64,000 bases of DNA from Paracentrotus lividus. Taxonomy: Eukaryota; Echinodermata; Echinoidea; Camarodonta; Echinidae. The position numbers and the translations under genes are program-made. The notes beneath the pieces were generated by a model, which was not told the DNA's origin, did no database searches, and saw nothing but the letters and a program-made list of their open reading frames with translations. Positions 36,241 through 50,824 of the stretch are shown piece by piece. The stretch's first letter is position 1; each line of letters starts with the position of its first letter. The stretch covers positions 20,278,651 to 20,342,650 of the forward strand of contig CALNVZ010002100.1 of the NCBI GenBank assembly GCA_940671915.1, in the 5' to 3' direction.

Positions 36241-39200
36241 GAATCCCCATTGTTTTTCCACGTGAACGCTTGACTCAATGTCTGAAAAGAGTCGTGTCCC
36301 CTTCTTCCCGTTTTATACTTATATTATGAAATAAAGACACTAAAACAAGATTTCAAGTACTCATAATTTGCTTTAAATATAGTTATTGGATTCAATCTTC
36401 TATATAATTATTATAATATGAATCCAATAATTTTTTCCTTCTCTCGAAACTAGTGAACACCAGCTTTTAAAGTTCTCATGGGATGATATTCACTCTTGCA
36501 ACTTTTTGTTTTTTTTTTAATAAAAAAAATTAGCCTGGGGTTTGGGCGAAAGCCCCAAAAACCTGCCCTGTTCTCCGACCATTACACTATTAGGCTATAT
36601 GAGAAAATTTGATAGTTATTAACACTAGTTATTTCTGTGACAGCTAGAACAGAAATACTTGATTCATTGCCCATTTTTGTCTGATATGTACTGCTTATAT
36701 CAATGTTTTCTACACATTTCCTGATGTGTTTACGGTGCTAGAGTGGAAAAAAATCAATTCAAGTAGAACAAACATTGAATAGATATCAAAATCAACCTTC
36801 TGAAGAATAACTTGGAACCCCCTACCGTAACTTAACACCAATCAGTTCCTTTATCAGGTCCCTTAAGAAATCTAGGATAGAATCTACCACATTAGAATTA
36901 TAGAGACAGAATTGAAGCTTCATGGAGAGTGACTTCGCAGACAAACTCTATGAAATACATTAGGCAGTTAATCAATATCCACTTTAAATCAAGCTGCAAA
37001 TCATCCGAACGTGGCTACTCCCCACTTTCTATGCAATGACCGTTGAAAAGTTAGGCATATGAGGATGAATGTTTGTCTATGTATGGGACTACACAAAATT
37101 TCCAGGAGTAATTATAATAAAAGTCAAGATGCAGTGTTGTCTCAAATGGTCACCTAGAACCCCCATTCCTCTTTCAATGAGGAACCAAGACCAAGTCCCA
37201 AACTAGACCAAAGCCAGGACCAATCCACACAAATTTGGTCTTCCATAAAAAAAAGAGAATACAAGGAAACACAGGCTTCTTCTGTAAAGAGCAGCTCACA
37301 ATAGGACAGATCCGTGGTAGAATCTGTGCTAGACCCGGATAATAATAAAGTCAGATTAATCAATATACCTTAAAGATCTGTCAAGTACAACGTTTCCACT
37401 TCCCTGCTTATTATTGCAAAATTAGATTTAACAGTATTTAATTGTATCACACAGGTGATATATGGTGATCTTATATGGCTATTGATTATAGCTGGTGGTA
37501 GAAATGGGTGAGAATTCCCAGTTAACAAATCTTTATGTCAATAGGTTTTTTTTTATAATTAATGCACTGATAATATTAAAGTTCATGAATATGATTAAGA
37601 TAAGGAGAAGGAAGAAAATTTTTGGTCATTGATCATATTGATGATCATATACCTATTACTATATGTTACATCAATTTTCAGTCTACAAATCATTTCATTT
37701 ATAATAAACAATTAATTGACTCTAATTACGTATCGGAATTTATATAAGTGTATATAAACAATATTGTGAACATTTGATTTCCTGAAGGAGATGGAGGAAG
37801 GAAATTGGAAAATAGCAGCCAAATCTTGTATATGAATGATCAAAGTAAGGACGTGGCACAAGATTGAATTAATTTCGTATAGGGGGACAATCTAATTAAG
37901 TCACCGCTACTTCTACATTTCCATTCCACATCGAGACATCACAGGTTGAAATACCCCTATCCCTGCGTGCATGCTGCGGCACATCCAACGCTTCAAGGGC
38001 TTGATGAGAAACATATTACAAACCCACATTTTATTTTTTTATACCAACTAAAAATTCCACACTATGATTTTGATGTATTTAACTTGCATGACTGTGAACC
38101 AGGCAGTGGTTGGACAATGGATGGTAGGATGATAAGTAATTTTATGTAGGAAGCTTGAACGATGACAATAAGGGTTGATAGATAGAAAATGGAGGTGACG
38201 ATAGGGTGGGAAAATTGTCAAAATTTCAAGTGTTTCTTAAGGACAAAGACCCATGATTGGACAAGGTTGGATATATTATGTTGGATACAGTAAAGGACGA
38301 GGAAAGGAGGATATGTTGACGGGTAAAATAACCTTAAGTCAGAAAGAATTCAAAACTAATTCATAGGTTAGTTTGGGCTTAGAGAAATGCGGCATGTAAA
38401 AACCTGTAATGAATCGCAAAAGTGCAAGTGATGATCTATGTCAATTGTTTAAAGATTTACCATTTTTATATTTAATTTCATTGTAGTTTTTTGTTTTAAA
38501 TGTTCTGTTGAAATTCAGTTTGCACTAGTTTTACATTATTCACATTAGAAACATAATAAAATATTTGAGATCACCATGTTTCAATATTACAACTTTTAAT
38601 ATTGATCTATCAAAGAGAAATCAGTAAAGCCCTTTGATCAAAATAGCAAGGCATGAATGTTGATAAAAATGGAACAGTATAGACTATATATCAGAAGATA
38701 GAGCACAAAGTTGTTCATTTTTATTTAATTCTTTGTTAATGTAACATGAAGTAAGCACAACATTGCAGACGGCATAATGTCCTTTTATATTGGGACTTTG
38801 CTTCAGCAGAAAATAGGCCGCATTATAGGATTGATGATTTATTATGATTGCATGTAGGGTTACATACATCATGTATATGCTGGGGCCAATATATTCTTTC
38901 ATTGTAAGGTAAGGAAGAAGGAAACATTGTCCATTCATGAATACCTTCTGGTCATTAAATTGATGTCATTATGATTCTCGGCAAAAGAAAGCATACTACC
39001 TAACAGAAAAAGCATTAGGAGGGTCAACCAAAAAATACCCTAAAAACTCAGTTGGCTTCTCCTAATAATTGTTTTTTTATGATTTGGTAAATGTTACAAG
39101 AGAAATGATTATATTATCTGTACAAAGACAAGATTTAACATTTGACCTTCTATATAGTTTACTGTTCATGACCCATTTCTGCTAAGTTTTTTTCGTTCCT

Positions 39201-42200
39201 ATTGGACCATGTTAGATGGTCATACCTAGTTCTATTTACCCATGCTGGCATTACTAGATATGGCTATAGTTTCGTTCATTTGATGTAGATCACAGTATTT
39301 GTTACTCAGTAAAAAAAAACACTTTAAAGCGTTTATTCTAAACTAAGACTATTTGCAGCGTAACAGACTGATGCACTCAATGCACAAGGAGACCAATTCA
39401 ATTTGAAAGGGCCAGGATACTCTTTATTATTCTTCTCTCAATTGAACAGAAAATCAGTCTGCTCTACTGAGACGCTCTCATACAACTCAATGGTCCAAAT
39501 AAAAATAGTAGGGCTTCTTTTGTTATGCATTTTCTTATGTATCTCTTACATCCATTTAACTGTTTGAAATGAAGAGCATTTCATTGTGGCGGCTACCCTC
39601 AAGTCAAAAAATATCTTCAGTCATCATCTATACTACAAGAAAATTCTCCTTCTGAGTACCCACGGGAAAATCTAAAACTGAGTTGTGAAGGACTACCTTA
39701 CTTTGACAGTTAAATTATCTTCTTTCAGAAACATTGCGTTTTACATACAATTTATATACAACTTATACTTTTTGGCCTTTATAGTGAGAGAGGGAGTATC
39801 CAGACTTGAGGGCAGATTGCTCTCGACTCAGCCCCTACTGCATTCTACCCATCTGTCATCATACCATGCATACATGGTCTTGACACTGGTCTAGTTCTGT
39901 TTTAGACCAGATTGCCAGGGTACAGAAGGAGATCAGCTGTCTCAAGTTCATGTCACCTTGTCGACCTTGCAGATGTTGCAACTGTCTCTATCATTTATGA
40001 CAGTGATTTACAAAAACGTATTTCATGATAACTCTGGAAAGACATCCACCACAGTACAACAGATGTTGAGAACTATAAGCATTCTACATTCCTATGTGAT
40101 GGAATACTCTGTTTAAGGAAGTAACACTGATTTTGCCCATCTTTTTAAAATTCAATCTAGTATACATTTATGATAGATTGGAGAGTTAAATGAATAGGGA
40201 GTATACAAAGACCAAACACTTGAACAAGATATATTTATTTCCTATGTATGGGGGCTAACTTATCCTTTACTCCATTCTCCCATATAATCAATAAACAGAT
40301 ATCTCTCTTTCTTTCTTTCTTTTTTTTTTTTTGGGGGGGGGGAGCCCGAGTATTATATCCCAAGACTTCCAAACAAGACATCTGTCTTTATATGAATTCG
40401 CTTTACTTTTAGCTATAATAATAGTAGCATTTGTGGCCACTATTACGGCTCCCTAGTGAAAAAGAAAAATAAAAAATATATTTTTGAAGGGACTGCTGAT
40501 TTTTATGCCAACAACAAATCTAATTCTTTGGAAACTGCACTCCCTTCCATGATATTATATTCATTGTGGCCAGTTGGTCCTATGATATGTTTCCTGGTGC
40601 AATATTAGTAGTAAAGATCATATTTATATGTATTGGTCAAGGATCTTCCTAGGGATAATCTTCATGTTTTATACAAGCCAGTTCTAACAGCATTGGATGC
40701 ATCATCTGTCAATGAATAGTAAGGTGGAATGGCCTTCAAGAATTTAATATGAATGGATGATTTATGGAGTCTGTCTTATTATTATGTATATTCAAATTGC
40801 TATTTTCCACCAGTTTTTATGACTTTTAGACTCAGATGCTTTCAAGATTTACAGAGAACCTAAAAGGATTAGTAATTTTGGTAATCAAAAGTACCATGTT
40901 CAGAACTCCTCTTAATCTAACAAAAAATGAGGGGAAAGAATTGAGAGAACACTTTGTCCGTAGTCATGATAGATATAGTCCGTGTAATCACGAGTGGTAT
41001 ATGCAGCCTAGTAGTAAAGGCATTAGGCATTTTATAATTCTTTTGCAATATTTCCATAAGGAACACAGTCAGCGAGGAGCCTTGATTTAAAGGTGCTGGA
41101 TTTACACATTACGCTAACAATCCTGCACAAGACTTTGCACAAATTCTTGTCTTAAGATATCTGAAAATTGGAAATGATGCAACAAAACGCTTCAGCCATT
41201 AACCCCAAAATATTATATATCCAGATATAATACTCTCATCAGAGCCAAATTTTATACAATATACTTTTACACTTCAAAGAGCTATTAATTAAGGCAAAAC
41301 AGCTCTCAACATACCTACAGTTATTCTAAAATATATAAATATTCTATTTCTATTCTTACAAAGCAGTATTTTATTTCAAACAACTTGAGGTCCTTGAGAT
41401 GATTTTGTGATATCATACCTTGTTTTTATGAAGACAACACTGCTTGACTGTACGTGGGTAATCACCACTGATCCTTGAGAAAATAAATGAGCAGATTAAA
41501 AATAGATAGATATTACCATCAATGTTCCTTTACTTCACCATCCATTTGATTTCCTATACTCAACATAAAAACAAACCTTGTGAATCCACAATGCAAATAA
41601 ATTATTGATTTCCGTTGTGTCAGGCGACAAAATCCAGTACTAATAAACTAAAATGTTGTTCAAGTTTCACTACTTTTACACTTTCTGAGGAAGATATCCA
41701 TGAGAATTTTAGATAGGAATATACTCATTCACATGATAGCTGTATTAAACATTGTCTTGTATTTCAGGATAGTTTCAGACTAACCAGCATGGAGTTTGTT
41801 AAGAGATCCATTCAGATTTAAGCTGTGCAATCAAGACTGTTGGGAAAAGAATGACAGACTATTCACCACCAAAAAAATATTGAGATCTTCTGAATTAATT
41901 ACTGAAAAAGCCGTCAAAAGGGCGACTCTGTGAAAATATGAAATTTAATCCGTGTTTTGTCATGCATCAAGCATACCACAAGTTCAACCAAAGTTCTTTG
42001 TCATGAACGGCTTTACACAGACGAAGCTTACTACTCAAACCCTTCCAGACAGAATATAAACAGGGCATCGGTTTCAACCATGGTTTCACTGTATCGGGCA
42101 TAAGCTCCCCATCTGTAGACGTTGGGTTGCTGGTTTAATAAGGGGTCATTTCATGGCAGTTTTCCCATTTTTCTGCATACATGCTAACAACAATGGCCCC

Positions 42201-44580
42201 AATGAGCTCCGACCATACTGCTAATTAGAAACAGCAATGATGAAAGTCGGAATCCTTTGAAAATGTAGGAGATAATTCTGCCACTGTTCCGAGACATTAT
42301 AAGCATAAACTGGAAGGAATTATGTTAATATGATCTCAAAATAGACAATTCACTCCAACAAATCTAACCCCAATGCCTAAACATACTATGGTGTTTTCTA
42401 TCTAACTTATGAATGAATAATTGATGAAATCACTCAAGAGAAAAATGGAGAATAGGATGTAAGAGAGAAGAAAAGATGTTGTTATGAGATGAGATTCAAG
42501 TGATGAAAAAGTACAAATATAGGTCAAACACGAAGGAACAGGAACTATCTTTCAATACAGCTGATTGAAAAAAGAATTATCAATATTTTTATCTATTTTT
42601 TTGCAATCTTTTCGTTATATTCTAATTATTTGGTATACTTCATACAGATTCTCAAGAGACAAGGTACAAAAACATTTTCTTGTAGACAAGAACGGAATCA
42701 AGTCAAATTTTCATGACAGGCTTTTTGAATATATATGCCCCAATAGGCCTATGCTCATGATAATTACAAAAAGGTCTCGGAACCTATATCCTACAATTTA
42801 TGAGCCATTATTTTTTAATTTGGAATCTTTTCAGAGTATTGGAGAAGAAGTTAAGACTCAGGAGAATAGACAGAGATTTGCACGTCTACTAAAGATGACA
42901 TTTTGCAAAGTTAAAAAAGGGCTAATAACACCAGTTAAAATGCGTTTATGAAGTAGGCTGGGTAATATACTTTATGCTTTTAGATATTCTCCCAAATGTG
43001 GGCGCTAGACTTTGGAAAAAACAAGGATATGAATATGCTTATGCTTGCAAGTGACATTTGAAAGCGGTTAAAAAGGAGAGTAAGAACTAGAGAATATTGG
43101 AAAAAAATGTACATGAAGTACGATGGGGATTTATACCCACAATGATGAAAAAAAAAAAAAAATCAAGCATTTCATGAGGAGATCATCTCCTCTGTTTTTA
43201 AGGTATATCTTCAGAATATCACAGAACATGAACAAACTCACAAGGATTAAATCTGATTGAGTAAAAAAGGAAAAAGAGAAGAAAAGAAAAACACAGCGCC
43301 ACATAAAATGGCGTTGCGGAAATATACACAGCATCTATCCATCCACCAATCGACCTTTTGGGATGCAGTTATTTCACCCATGGCTGACCCCTATATTTTA
43401 ATACTTAGCACCCGATCTCCAAATGGTACGCCAGACCGGACCATTAAGCTGGCTATATCCACTGACAAACACCCATGTTATATTTTACAAGAGATCTGCG
43501 CACTTAAATCAACAGCATTGGCGATGGTGGAGCCTTCTTTCTATCTTTTTCGTTACTGCCATGGACGGCTATACTGGCATCCATTACTGCATAGGGGTGT
43601 AGGTGCGAACTCGTCCGCAGGAAGGAGAAAGTTTCAACATAAAAAGCAAAAGGCAAATAGAGCAAAGTATCATTAGGATGTCACTCTAGGTTATTCAAAA
43701 TGTTAAATGTATCTAACAAGTCACAGGGGGTTACCCTTGTAAATGGCTATAGCTGTATTAACTAAGACTGATCAAAGTAATGACTATTAATTGATCTATG
43801 AGGAACAGTCAAGTTATTTATGTTCAACAGTATCAACTTTCCTGTCACAGACATGGCGCTCCAAGGTCACAGCTTCTCTTCATTGCCACCAACATTGCAA
43901 TCATAAATGTTACATCATGGAATACAATTAAACATAATAGATTAATATCTACCCAAAAGCCCAGAACGTCAAGCATAAACTCTTTTTGGCTATTATACAG
44001 GCTGATTAGTTGATACACTACACTTCAATTTCTATGCAATCAGACAGTTCTTTTCATATGTTTAAGTCAATCATTTCAGTCAATGTACAAATGGGGAAAA
44101 GTTTGGTCAATCAATGCAATTAACAGTGTACTAAAATCCTTTCAGACAAGATTTAAGAAGTAACAGGACTAGAATGGACTACAAGTGATGACAGACTATT
44201 CTAACAAAATAGGGGTTACATTCACGTCATCTCCCCTTCATACAGAATATCCTTTGTTATGGAAAACAGTAATTTAGGTCTTTCATCCTTGGGACTGAAA
44301 TAGAGGGAAACAATTTTAGTTACTCTGGAGCTTTATACGGTCTTGGCAATTACCAACAAACAACACAGGCCAATCCCAATAATGGCAGTGTATTAAATCT
44401 GTAGCTCTATGTGAAATAGAAAAAGGTTCGTTGTTGGTGTTTTACTATGGACTATTTGTTAACATGTATTATCAAAAAGAAACTCAGGAGGGAGGGACAA
44501 ACCAAATCTAGAAAAATAGAGCTAGATTTTTCTATGATGGTTATGTCAAAAGAATTTTGCCAAAGCAGATCAGACCCACA
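36241..44580. other. Noncoding part of duplicated copy 1
   Basis: No convincing exon. A CTTT/T-run followed by a G-run lies at 40,308-40,342. Open frames at 42,565-42,951 and 43,257-43,676 are not maintained in copy 2 and resemble no family I know. The matching copy-2 stretch is 51,900-60,190. Confidence 0.5.
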
Positions 44581-45362
44581 AATTACAGGAATCTGTTTAA
44601 AAACTAGAGGTGTTGAGGTCTATGGGATATCCTGGGACTACTGATCAAAGCTACGTGGTTTGAATCCTCGCAATGTAACAAATTGTAAATCCTTTAGCAA
44701 GCATTTAAGCAATGGAAATATCTTTTGAATTATCAAGCCCCTGTGAGAAAATGCCTGATCAAAAATCCATTCATGGCATAAAAAGCCAACCTCAAGGTTA
44801 GTAAATATGAAAATGAAAGTCGCCCTGAATGAAAGAGCTCGTAAATAACTGCGGCTAGCGACCTGAGTAAAACCTATGGTAAAACATAGGCATGGTGTAT
44901 AGGCCCAGCTGAGGGTCGGAAGAAAACAATTTACTCTCAATGGACTCCTGTATGAATCATCAATCTCCCATCAGGAGCAAGATAAGGGGAGGTCAAAAGG
45001 GAGGGACCGCATCACTGGAAGACATGGGAGGAGACACTGAAGCAAACATGGACAAGTAAATGTCATCTTCTCCTCATTACGGAACTAGCATGAGTTTTTT
45101 TCCTTTTTTTTGGGGGGGGGTTAATGAAAGATGGTGTATTGTAAGAACCATGGAGAAGGGAAGCAATACGGATGGGAAGGCATCACTGGAAGAAATGAAG
45201 GAGGGAGGAGACGATGAAAAAACAATGAACAATGGAATGTCATCTACTCCTCATGATTTTGGGGGAAGCTCAATGAAAGATGGTTGATTTGTAAGAAGCA
45301 CGGAGTAAGGGGGTGTAGTGAGAAAGAGTAGAGGTCAACTTGGTGGGACCACTTCACTTTAA

Positions 45363-45811
45363 GTAGTATCAGGCCTTTTACACAAATTGCGAAAACTAAT
45401 GCAACTTGGAATAACTGATAGAATATGATCGACCTATACTTCTATTCAGTCTTACTGTCATAGGTTGCATAGATCAGTAATACGAAAACGAAAACTGACT
45501 ACCAATCTTGACCAGCTCTCCATAACATCGTTGATATTACAGCGCGTGCAGCACGGAGTGCACACAGCAATATACACACGGCGCATCAGCGTGCATTATT
45601 CTCTGCGCTAACGTCAGCGGATCGCACCACCGTACGGTATATTTTTCGAGGTTCGGAAAAATAGGAATGAATTTTGATATCGCAATATAATGACAAACAT
45701 ACACATTTGAGCTTAATCATGTTGTGGGAAGATTAAGTCATTGGTATACTACCATATCCTCTCAAAAATTAGAAATTAATATTTTTGCCTGCAAAAAGGC
45801 TGACACTACCT
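45363..45811. mobile_element. TTAA-flanked MITE, copy 2
   Basis: The same element as at 29,751-30,195, with the same ends and internal CpG-rich block (45,540-45,640), within duplicated copy 2. Confidence 0.5.
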
Positions 45812-46840
45812 TTAAAACATGGAGGAGGAGACTGATGAACAAAATGGACAAGTGAATGTCATCTTACTCCTCATTATGGGCTACATGAGGTTTTCGGGAA
45901 GACTCAACGAAAGATGGCTGGATTTGTAAGAACCATGGAGTGGGGGGAAGTGAGATGTGGGGAGGTTGAAAAGGAGGGACTACATCACTGGAAGACATGG
46001 AGGTGGAGGAGAGAACAAATACGCAGTAAACATTACAAGTGATGACATCTCCTCATTCTGTCATGAGATTTGCAGGAGTTTAATGAAAATCGGGTATGTA
46101 AGGGCACAGAGGTGGAGGGGTTATCATGAAGCTTCATGACCCTAAAACCAGTATTATAAATGGAGAAAACCACAAGAGATGTCTGCATTGGACTCAGGAA
46201 TGCTGTTCTCCCTTGAGGTTCATTTTATGGTTTTTATCAGGGGTCACACCAAAGTCAATTTCAAATTCCAGCTGAGTGGATTTTGCATAGTATGTGCACT
46301 TTTTCATTGTTTTGTTAATAATCTCCATTTTTAAATACTTTATGTTTCTGCTTTCACCCGACACTGGCCACCAAAATGATGTATTAGGATGTAACAAAAG
46401 GGTTGATGAAATGAATGCTTTGATGGAAAAGCCCTGGCAAGTTGAAGTTATTACTGGGAAATTATTCATATTGTTCCATGTTGAAGGTCGTGGTAGCCAT
46501 GTCCCAGCATGGGTCCTGCGGAACAGATTGTTGTAGACTGGTGTGTATGTGTTACATGGAGTGACTCATAATGGTATTGAAGTAACAGGGTGAAGAACAG
46601 AGGTTGGAGAGAGTGTAAGGTTTCTCTCCACAAATATTAGTCACTGAATTCTTTTTACTTTGGGATGCGGACTATTCATGTAATAACGATGCATGGATGA
46701 TAGGAGTAGAATTACAGGATTCTGGATGACAGTTCACTATAGAAATATGAAAAACAGTTCATCATGGTTCCCTTTGGAGCACAATGAAATTATTCACTTT
46801 GCAGGAAAACTTTAGATCATGAAGCCCATACAAATAACAC

Positions 46841-47534
46841 GGCCACTACAAAAAGTTATATTTCACTTGCCCTATTGGGCAAGTGAAATTTTTTTTGCTT
46901 GCCCGAGAGGAAAAACACTTGCCCCAAATTTTATTTTCATTTTCTTTGTTTAAAGATATTTTTTAGTAGCAATATCATCTCATAAATGTCCATGAACAAA
47001 GAGCCTAAAAGACAAAAATACCACTAAATTTGGATCTTAAAAAATAGCATTGAAATGAACATTAACAAAAGGTAAGAAAGAAAATATATCCGAATTTTAA
47101 TTATTTTCTCATCTATAAAAAAATATTACAATGAGTCTGTATGTTAAGACTAGCACCATACGGAAGCTCTGCAGATCGGCGAGATTTTTTAGAATAACAA
47201 ATTGGCTTATTTCACAAGTTTTAGGGATTTCATTTCAATTGTAAGGTAATGTTTTCTACAGTAGGAGAGCCCCGTGTAAGCATTTTGTCTAGTTTTTGTT
47301 TATAAACACCTCTTTTATTGTGTTTTTGAGGTGAAATGTTATGAGGAAATCGTTGATGCCGATACCCAGCACCGACGATTGCCTGGGCCGCTGGGGCTGG
47401 CTGCAAGAGCGCCTTCAACACGCTCGTGTTGAAATCATCGCTTGCCCGATCGGGAAAGTGACTTTGAACTTTGCTTGCCCGCCCGTTGTTTTCACTTGCC
47501 CCGGGCAAGCGGGCAAGCGGGTTTGTCGCGCCCT
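46841..47534 (-). mobile_element. hAT-like element with CAGGGCGCGACAA end, copy 2
   Basis: The counterpart of 31,215-31,934 in duplicated copy 2. The left palindrome CACTTGCCC..GGGCAAGTG is at 46,864-46,889 and the terminal CAGGGCGCGACAAACCCGC is read on the minus strand from 47,534. Confidence 0.5.
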
Positions 47535-50500
47535 GAATAAATTCCAAGACAAATTCAAGCTCAATTAAGATGTACACAAAGAGCTTATAAGTATTCTCTT
47601 CATAAAAATATTAATATTTTGTCATGAATTAGTTTTTTTTAAAGATACTGAACTGTACTGTTATCAACCTGGTATAGAAATAGTACTCATGCAGGATTAC
47701 CCCATTCTTTACAGACTTTAAATCACGTTGCACATGGTTTCAAATTGCAATCATAAACTTCCAACAGCCTAATCTAACTTCTTCTAATCAAATAAACAAA
47801 TTAATCTTAACAGTTTAGAATCTGTTTTGCATATCATTTTAAGCTCTTTTTCAACAAACGTAGTAATCAGAGAACCCCCAATCCATTAATTATTTATCAC
47901 ACCCTTGGTAATATGATAAAGTGAGCATCTGCTTAATACTCTGAAACCATAAGGGCTTCTTTTGTTCAATGTCATTATCATGCATTAATTTCACAGCTTG
48001 GAATTAATTGGTCAAGATGACTACCTTAGACATGGTGAGAATACCCAGCTGTACTACCCATTCCCTCCTCCATCAACACAGGATTAAATTAAAGGGGATG
48101 TTCACCGGATGGGTTTTAATTAAAGCAGATAAGTTCCAGCCACATGTTGTGACCCCCCTAAAAAAAACACCAAAAAACAAAACAAGATGAATGATAATAA
48201 ATTTACATAACAAAATGATGTAATCAATAAAAAGTAACTTTGTTGTAATGTCACATTGAGGATCTCTATTTATTGTATTGTAGAAATACCACAAACAGAT
48301 GTTTCCATAGTTTTTAGTAATTATGGGAAAATCAATTTTGTAGAGGGGTGTGTAAACAAAAATTTGGCAAATAATAAGTTGAATGGACAGGTATATACAC
48401 ATATTTTCTTCATTTAAATAACAAATATCAGTGTTATTGTATACAGCAAACAGGACAATACGCAACAGGACACAGAACTGCCCATTCGTATTTGCTTGTT
48501 TACATTTCTGTATAATTTTGTTATTCTTTCTCAGATTTTCGTCAAAACTTAACTGCTATGTTTCTCTTCTTTGGGCAACTTATCAGAAGGATGGACTCCA
48601 CTCTTTAAACTTTGGGTCATTTAATTAAAATAAAGAGACCATAAAACCTTTAGCCCCTTTTTTGTTTGATCTGCCAGCATGCTTGAGTGGTTATCATAAA
48701 GAGCAAGGTTATTGTCACTGAGTAATCCTCACTGACTTATGACGTTCTTCAGTGACCCACACAACCATTAAAATGGCAGTAGCTTCTCATTTTTCGTTTC
48801 CTAACTGTTTGGATTATAGTTGACTTTTGGAGGTAATTAATGAGAACTCAAGAAAGGAGCTGGAGTTAAGTGGTTCTGCCTGACTTAAGTTAAGATTTTC
48901 ATACTTAACTACAATGGTTGGGATGGAAGAAGCTGTTCCTACTGGGCTGGGAATCCCTGTGGAATTATATCTATCTACAACCACACAATGGTAGTTCTAA
49001 TGAATACATTCATTTAATGTAACTTCAAAATTCTATAGTTTGCTTCCCTAATCATTCAAAGACACTATCAATTTATGTTTCCATACAACAAGGGAAACAT
49101 TTTGGAGATATACTATCTCAGCTCTGACAGTGATACATATTTGAGTCCCCTCATAGCTACAGTGCCATTACTTACTACCGTATTCATAAATTGCAGTTGA
49201 AATGGAATCACTTCATGCAAAACCAATTTCAGAGAACAATGATAACCCTATGATTTATCTCCTCAAACCGGTACCCTCCAGCAATTCATAAATCGATAAC
49301 CATATTTCTATGAACTGAATTGGACATCTATTATTTCTATTCTTAACATTCGCCCTCCCCCTCCAACCTTCCCGCCATTACATTCTTTTTATTCTATTCT
49401 CTACATACGAAACTCATCTTTTATAGCAGTAGGGTGGTATATTTGACTTTATACATTAATACAGAAAAATATGAAGAAAACCAAAACATAATAAGGTAAA
49501 GGAGTTGATCATGTAAATAAATGAATTTCCAGATGGCTTCAGACATCCAAAAAACATCAATCATATAAATTACTTCCTGAAATAATCATAAATGCCATAC
49601 TTTATGGTTTCATTTTGTTGTAAGGAGGAAAACATAAGAAAAGCAGTATTAGGAGTTAGAGTAGCTGGCTCCAGGAGTAGAGGATGAGCATGAATAACGG
49701 AGGATTATTATCAGTAGAGAAGCAGGTAGGTGCATATTTCCATGACAATGGCATATACCATGATTTATTGAGCATAACTTATAATTTGTATTCCATCTTT
49801 GATTGAAGTGTTTCCATATTCCTCAAGCAAACAGATCCATGTTTCAGAAGATAGCAGTACCATTACTAATGAAGAAGTAATGCATATATATTTTCCTACT
49901 ATTAGTAAACATTTGGAATTATAAGCATGTGGGTACGAATGACTTCATCATATTGATATTATGATTGAAAATGTATACTTACAGTGCACTATGCTTCAAT
50001 GACAATATGAAATAAGGTATAATGTAATCCACATGTATCTATCCCTTGATATATAAACTCCAATACTGCTTCAGTCCTTGCTTGTTGCGGCATGCAGTCA
50101 CTCAGAAATCAGATGCTACACGGCTGGTGCTATTCTCATTTTCTAGCTGGATGAAGATTTCCTCAACCAAATCTGCCACTGTACCTGTCTGCACAGGGAG
50201 AGAGAGATATACAGATAGACTCCTCCGACAAACATGCACTGCTTCCTGATCAGTTATTCCTGAGATTATACCAACCAATCGTCCAAATGAAACATGAATG
50301 GGAATGCACGATTCTAAATCCCGCAATCTACATTTGTAACAAGCACAAATCAACCCGACTGCACTTGGAATGAGAATGAAGCGAGGATGTAGAGGGGTTT
50401 TTTTGCATTGGGGTTTGAGAACCCAGCTCCGCACCAACACACTCGCCGAAAGTCTCAACCTCAAATGAATGAGAATGCATGCATGTGAATGGTGGACTGA

Positions 50501-50824
50501 TGGGGATTTGATACACACACACACAGACACACAAATGAAACCCCTCTATGCTTTACTGCATGGCAGGTATGTGTGACCCCACTCTACTGCTCTCTCATTC
50601 TCTCTCCCTATCTCTCTGTTTATCTGCTGGAGGGGTTGGATGTTGCATCAGTGGTGGCAGTATGGGGGCAGGGGAGTAGGCGGGGTGGGGTTGGTATGTT
50701 TGCTGTTTGATATAACACAGGCACCTGTAATCATGGACCCTACCTACTCCACGCTGTAATGTAAAACAAGATAAAGAGTAGGACCTACATGTACTTAACA
50801 AGTAGTAATCAACAAACCATCATT

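Larger units (their letters stand above)
29101..44709 (+). repeat. 15.6-kb duplicated segment, copy 1
   Basis: This segment matches 44,710-60,315 base for base in order and orientation, with an offset that drifts between about 15,600 and 15,650 because of many small gaps. Paired landmarks are the MITE (29,751 and 45,363), the hAT-like end (31,934 and 47,534), the palindromic element (35,636 and 51,283) and the SINE motif GCTACGTGG (44,650 and 60,262). Differences are mostly single-base insertions or deletions, very dense by eye, for example about 18 in the first 200 bases. Each copy breaks words the other keeps intact. Confidence 0.95.

Noticed and set aside
42565..42951. 128-codon frame in duplicated copy 1
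   Set aside because: Not maintained in copy 2, AT-rich composition, no known domain.
43257..43676. 139-codon frame in duplicated copy 1
   Set aside because: The same sequence in copy 2 (about 58,915-59,330) is broken by several indels and no family is recognisable; sequence quality here is too poor to decide.
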